From: Mya arenaria
Lineage: Eukaryota; Mollusca; Bivalvia; Myida; Myidae
Reading direction: 5' to 3'
Length of the DNA stretch: 64,000 nt
Assembly: GCF_026914265.1 (NCBI RefSeq)
Contig: NC_069127.1
Coordinates: forward strand, 70,856,223 to 70,920,222
The first letter of the stretch is position 1. Every line of letters starts with the position of its first letter. The position numbers and the translations under genes are program-made. A model generated the notes under the pieces. That model did no database searches, was not told where the DNA came from, and was given only the letters and a program-made list of their open reading frames with translations. This document shows positions 59,632 to 64,000 of this stretch, one piece after another.

Positions 59632-60423
59632 ACTAGAAATGTGTCCATAGGACACGGATGCCCCCACTTTGATTTTTTGTCACAGAAAATAAGCCATAAT
59701 GATTATTCAGGATAATCTGAGGGCCCTAACTCCTAAATGATTAAGGCGATTTCCATGGCTATCGAACTTGATCAAGATATTATGGTCACAAACATGTGTT
59801 AAAAGTTTGGTCAGGATTGGACAAACAGTTTTCAAGAATTAGATCGGAAACAATCTTCGGGACGTATTTTTCAAGTCTTTTTTTGCAAATAAAGGGCCGT
59901 AACTCCTAAATGACAAAAGCGATTTCCATGGCTATCGAACTTGATCAAGATATTATGGTCACAATCATGTATGTAAAGTTTGGTGAGGATTGGACACATA
60001 CTTTTCAAGAATTAGATTGGAAACATATATTTTTTAAGTATTTTTGGCAAAAAAGGGCCGTAACTCCTAAATGACTAAAGCGATTTCCATGACTATCGAA
60101 CTTGATCAAGATATTATGGTCACAAACATGTGTTTAAAGTTTGGTGAGGATTGGACAAACGGTTTTCAAGAATTAGATCGGAAACAATCTTCGGGAATTT
60201 TTGGCAAAAAAGGGCCGTAACTCCTAAATGACTAAAGCGATTTCCATGACTATCGAACTTGATCAAGATATTATGGTCACAAACATGTGTTTAAAGTTTG
60301 GTGAGGATTGGACAAACGGTTTTCAAGAATTAGATCGGAAACAATCTTCGGTACGTACGTACGTACGTACGTACGTACGGACAAGGGCAACCCTATATGC
60401 CGCCACTTTGTGGGGGCATAATA
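59632..60423 (+). mobile_element. Pearl-like / Helentron-related non-autonomous element with four core repeats
   Basis: The 5' end reads TAGAAATGTGTCCATAGGAC with a small TGTCC-ATA-GGACA palindrome and ATGCCCCCACTTTG. Four core units beginning GGGCC(C/G)TAACTCCTAAATGA start at 59721, 59894, 60055 and 60212 (spacing 173, 161, 157). A (GTAC)n run lies at 60351-60379. The 3' end CCGCCACTTTGTGGGGGCAT can fold on itself. Core repeats of about 160 bp followed by a tetranucleotide run are the known layout of bivalve pearl elements, which are thought to be moved by Helentron-type rolling-circle enzymes. It has no coding capacity. Confidence 0.82.
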
Positions 60424-61684
60424 AAATTCACATGATGTATGCTCAACCATTAGCAAGAACACAATGGTCTGAATAAACAACCTGCTTTGTATTGAGAGTA
60501 AACAGAAGACACCGGAATGTTTATTATCTTATGCATATACAGCATATCAAAAACTCAACATAAGGTTTAAGCGATACAACAGGGCTCGTATTAAAGAAGT
60601 ATTCTAAATATTTTTTAAATATGTTCGATTAATTATAAAAACTTAAAATAATAGATTCCCAAAATCATATCAGAAATTCAAGAAGTTTTAACTGCTTTAG
60701 CATAGAAACAAAAGTAATTATCATTAATTAATCTAATTTAACCACAAATATCCTACTTTTATAACTTTTTTTATTAGTCATGTGATCTTGATGCCGTTCG
60801 GAATAAATATGCCCGAGTGCCTAAGTAGTCTGTTCTCGTAAAAATTGGAAGGATTTATGCAACTTTATTTTTTGGTGTTAGTGCAACATGCTGTCCTACC
60901 CTGATCTGAGCCCACCCGTTTACGTTTAAATAATTTTGTAAAACGAAAATGTCAATGAAAGATTTCACTTAATAAATTTGCACAGCGTTGTTCTAATAAA
61001 CTACTAATTAAAAAAGGAATACAAGTAAACCGGTGTCAATTCATAAGCAAAATCTGCATACTGAAAAAAATATATATGAATAACTTGATATATATATATA
61101 TATATTGATATACAGACCGATGGTGAGACCTTTAACAATCAATAATTGGTAGGCGACAATATGCATGCTTGAGAAATGGCGTCATTTAATGGCATTTGAC
61201 CCAAATGCAACCCCCATTTCTGTTAATAAAAACATATTACATATCTGACGTATACTGTTCATCCAATAACTGACCTAAATGTAGCTTTGTTTTGCAAATC
61301 GGTGTGTCCTTAATAATATCGAACTTCACCGATGTAGTAAACAATGCTTTCACCCAAGCTATTTCCTTCATTCAATACACATTGAAATCGAAAGGCTCGT
61401 ACAGAAAAAATGCCAAAAGCGCTAGTTAAGCAACTGCCGTCACTGCATTCCATTTAAAGGTTAACAAAATTTGGAGATGAATTGGGACATCCCTCAGAAT
61501 TAAAAGGCACGTCATTCATAACGTACCGTCAGTATCGACTCCACTGGGACATATTGAAGAAAAGCTCTTTATTGCTACATTTGCTAAATGTTATGAGGTC
61601 AATGCTTCTAAACACAACAAGAAACGCCGCAATGCGTTGAAACCAGTTTTTCAATGATTCCCATGAAAACATCAGCCTTGAGAT
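60424..61684. other. No gene recognised
   Basis: AT-rich sequence with a short (TA)n run at about 61090. No frame or RNA gene was recognised. Confidence 0.45.
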
Positions 61685-61800
61685 TCAGTTTCAACTGTTT
61701 TTACTATTTTAGTAACAGTGACCTTGACCCCAATGGGCCCAAGACGCAAACCCATGAAAGGCATCCATAAACTCTTCCTAATTACCAAGATAAAAAAAAC
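61685..61800 (+). repeat. Interspersed repeat, copy 1 (AGTAACAGTGACCTTGACC)
   Basis: About 110 bp with AGTAACAGTGACCTTGACCC, then CCATGAAAGGCATCCATAAA and CTCTTCCTA. It matches 63740-63860 closely, with many small differences. This is a dispersed non-coding repeat. Confidence 0.75.
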
Positions 61801-62661
61801 GGTAATGGTGCTTATCAGGTTGTTCTATGTTATATCAAAGACACAGAAAAATATACACGAAAGGAACTAATGTCAAAGATTGGCTAGCCTTGCTGCTACT
61901 TAACTGACTTTTCTGAATTGTTCAGGAGTGTTAAACAACCCATTCGTGAGATATGCATTGAAACATGCTCCAAAATTGGCAAATGTTTGGAATTATGTTG
62001 TCTCACTTGAATAATTTGGTACGGTTTTATACAGACTTCTGTCATGTAAGTCTTGCAGCTTGAATTCATGAAATCGGTCATAAATTATGGATTTTATAAG
62101 TAAAATACTATCAGCAGTATTGTTGTGTTTAAACACTAAAAATCAAATACATGTATATGCTTAATGCTATTTTCCAATAATTGGTTCAAAATAATATTTA
62201 ATTGAACTTAAATTGGCATTAACCATTCAGGTACTCTATGGTAAGTACAGACAATATTTATGTTTCAGGACAAGCCCAGGTTTAGGCATGAACGATTGAT
62301 CTTGGTAATTATTAACATTCATTATGTAGTGTCTGTAACCATCAAAAGTTTATTTTGCAATAGTTTCATTGTTTCTCATTTCTAAAGTATAATTCCTACA
62401 TTGGCTAATGCGTATTCATGTAATGGTCAAGTTTGCCAAGAATTGTAGTGCTCTGAATTAACATCATTGAAAAATTACTACTTTGGAAAGGTTACAAACA
62501 CTACACAAAAAAGCATAGAAGTGAAAGAAAACCTCACTTTTGTTTTTATCCCTACATGTAATATTTTGTTTAACTGTAGAGAAAATTCCTTCTTTTGTGA
62601 TAAAATGTTGCCTCATACATTGAACTATTGAGTCAAGTGCACACATTAAGAGAAACCAAAA
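61801..62661. other. No gene recognised
   Basis: AT-rich. Minus frames 61896-62081 and 62464-62670 are not recognisable. The first copy of a dispersed GTAGTGTCTGTAACC word is at 62326. Confidence 0.45.
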
Positions 62662-62805
62662 GAATCCCAAAAATACAACTCTGGTGACTTTGTAGCTGTT
62701 TGGCTAAAGAAGGGACTTCTCTGTGAGTATATGGCAGAAGTAATGGACGTCTTTGACACAGATATCAGATTAAAATATATAAGAAAGTCAGGCAAAGTGG
62801 CCTGA
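62662..62805 (+). pseudogene. C-terminal domain fragment of a transposon-associated protein
   Basis: The plus frame reads SGDFVAVWLKKG, then EYMAEVMDVFDTD and LKYIRKSGKVA before TGA TAG. The order (G-D-F/W-V-x-V, a Y-x-A/G-x-V strand, an acidic turn, K/xYM/IRKSG) is that of the C-terminal domain found in the GHGKG-type and related uncharacterised invertebrate proteins. It ends before the usual WP segment. It belongs to a different subfamily from the 13.9-kb and 58.7-kb pieces. Confidence 0.4.
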
Positions 62806-63739
62806 TAGAGAGATTGTTCACAATAACCGTTTGATGTAATCTTGTGTAGGGTACAAGCTCAAGAAATAGTCAGTGAAAGGGGTCATTTCAGATGACATCC
62901 ATGTTGTGTCTGTAACCAAATGCGGGATCACTAAGATGCCTCCCTATGAGTAGACATTTTCAGTCAGACATTGAACTATTTACAGTTTTCCTACACTGTT
63001 CTTTCTTAAACTTGACTGTTCATATTTTTATAATTTCAGTGTGAAGTTTGGACATAATTGTAAAAATAACGTTTGCATTATAATTCTAACCAATCAACAA
63101 CCATCTGTCATAATATTCTAGTCAATGTTTAGATGTTGACTTGCCTTTGTATTGAATTTTGTCATGATCAAAATGATTCTGCAAGTGCATTAAAATGTTA
63201 TATTTTGGTAGTGTCTGTAACCAAATGTATGTGTATAGTACTTCTACCTATTATGAAAGTTTATGCTTCTTTAGGCCAGTATTGATGATTTTGTTCTCGG
63301 TGTTAGATAAATGCCTAACTAACCTTCTGGTGAGTTTATTATGAATGTTAAACAACAGTTTCTTGCTTTGTTCTCTTGTTATCTGATACCTGCTTCATAA
63401 ATGTTCGTATTTTTTTCTTAAGATGTTTATCACTTTCAAATTTATTTTATCTCAGTGTTTATATCCTGTTATTGGTGTTACAGTGAAAATAATTAACATT
63501 TTGAAGTTTCTTTTCGTTTTTCTTGTATGTTATACACCTAATGTAGTGTCCGTAACTTTTGTTGTACCATAGGATGGAAACGGTGGATAAAAAAACGATG
63601 CATGAATTTTGACAAAAAACTAAACTTGTTTCATGTATGGCATACCCTTTACTTTGTAATTAATTAAAAAGAAATATCTTATCTAAAAATTCAATTTCTT
63701 GAGTAAGTGAGACTACTTTCAGCACCAATACCGTGTTTC
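62806..63739. other. No gene; three more copies of the GTGTCTGTAACC word
   Basis: The word GTGTCTGTAACC recurs at about 62906 and 63211, and as GTGTCCGTAAC at about 63546, in otherwise AT-rich non-coding sequence. Confidence 0.5.
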
Positions 63740-63860
63740 AGCCGTAACTTAAGTTATTCAGTTTCAACCGTTTTTCTATTTCTAGTAACAGTGACCTTGA
63801 CCCAATGAGCCCCAAAGGCAATCCCATGAAAGGTCTCCATTAACTCTTCCTATATACAAA
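63740..63860 (+). repeat. Interspersed repeat, copy 2
   Basis: CAGTTTCAACCGTTTTTCTA, AGTAACAGTGACCTTGACCC and CCATGAAAGGTCTCCATTAA follow in the same order as 61685-61800. The repeat continues towards 63900 with GTTTGGTAAAGCTGTCAACC. Confidence 0.75.
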
Positions 63861-64000
63861 GTTTGGTAAAGCTGTCAACCCTTACTTAAGTTTTTCAGTT
63901 TCATACGTAAGTTTGATGCCAGTTTTGGTATCACATACTACTGATACACAATATCTCTATTCTTTTCTTTACATAATATTCAAAACTTGTAGATACATAG

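Overview
The window looks like AT-rich nuclear DNA of a bivalve mollusc, or a close lophotrochozoan relative. This is inferred from repeat types rather than from a species marker. The clues are a pearl-like element with about 160-bp core repeats and a tetranucleotide run, tRNA-derived SINE pieces, many foldback MITEs, L1-like LINE relics, Harbinger and Crypton-type DNA transposon genes, and very large minisatellites. Most of the 64 kb is non-coding or repeat-derived. Only two host genes look intact.

Layout. 1-13.8 kb holds microsatellite and SINE sequence, a decayed Crypton-type (DUF3504-like) recombinase gene on the minus strand (5.9-7.0 kb) with a SINE-tail piece in it, and a small tandem repeat (7.3-7.7 kb). 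13.8-19.4 kb is transposon territory: a minus-strand fragment of an unnamed protein family with a GHGKGPCDGLGG motif, a truncated PIF/Harbinger transposase (plus), and its tail-to-tail partner, a two-exon Myb/SANT-like gene (minus) broken by a frameshift. A cysteine-rich exon lies further out. 19.4-25.3 kb is a mosaic of repeats: a TTAA-flanked foldback MITE, (ATC)n, and LINE tails with an ORF1 fragment.

25.6-30.3 kb is an intact three-exon PLAC8/cornifelin-family gene coding for 123 residues. Its second intron carries about 42 copies of a 58-bp minisatellite. 33.8-35.2 kb is a terminal-inverted-repeat element with an inner (ATC)n. 35.2-38.0 kb is a second, unrelated minisatellite (59- to 70-bp units, then 48-bp units). 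38.3-38.8 kb is an L1-like ORF1 relic.

39.5-46.3 kb is a diverged duplicate of the PLAC8 locus. The flanks and intron are recognisable. Exon 1 is absent, exon 2 is reduced to a CAG-repeat stub, exon 3 was not found, and the intronic array has grown to roughly 100 copies of a 53-bp unit homologous to the 58-bp unit.

46.4-50 kb has a GC-rich foldback MITE, a 24-bp repeat, another foldback family and a GGT/GAT microsatellite. 50.7-51.7 kb is an intact class A GPCR on the minus strand. 51.7-64 kb is mostly gene-free, with a second TTAA MITE (56.1 kb), a decayed relative of the GHGKG-type protein (58.7-59.3 kb), the pearl-like element (59.6-60.4 kb), another fragment of a similar C-terminal domain (62.7 kb) and two copies of an interspersed repeat.

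The two live genes show no functional link. The main biological interest is the duplicated PLAC8 locus with its two independently expanded, homologous arrays, together with three fragments of a poorly described transposon-associated protein family.
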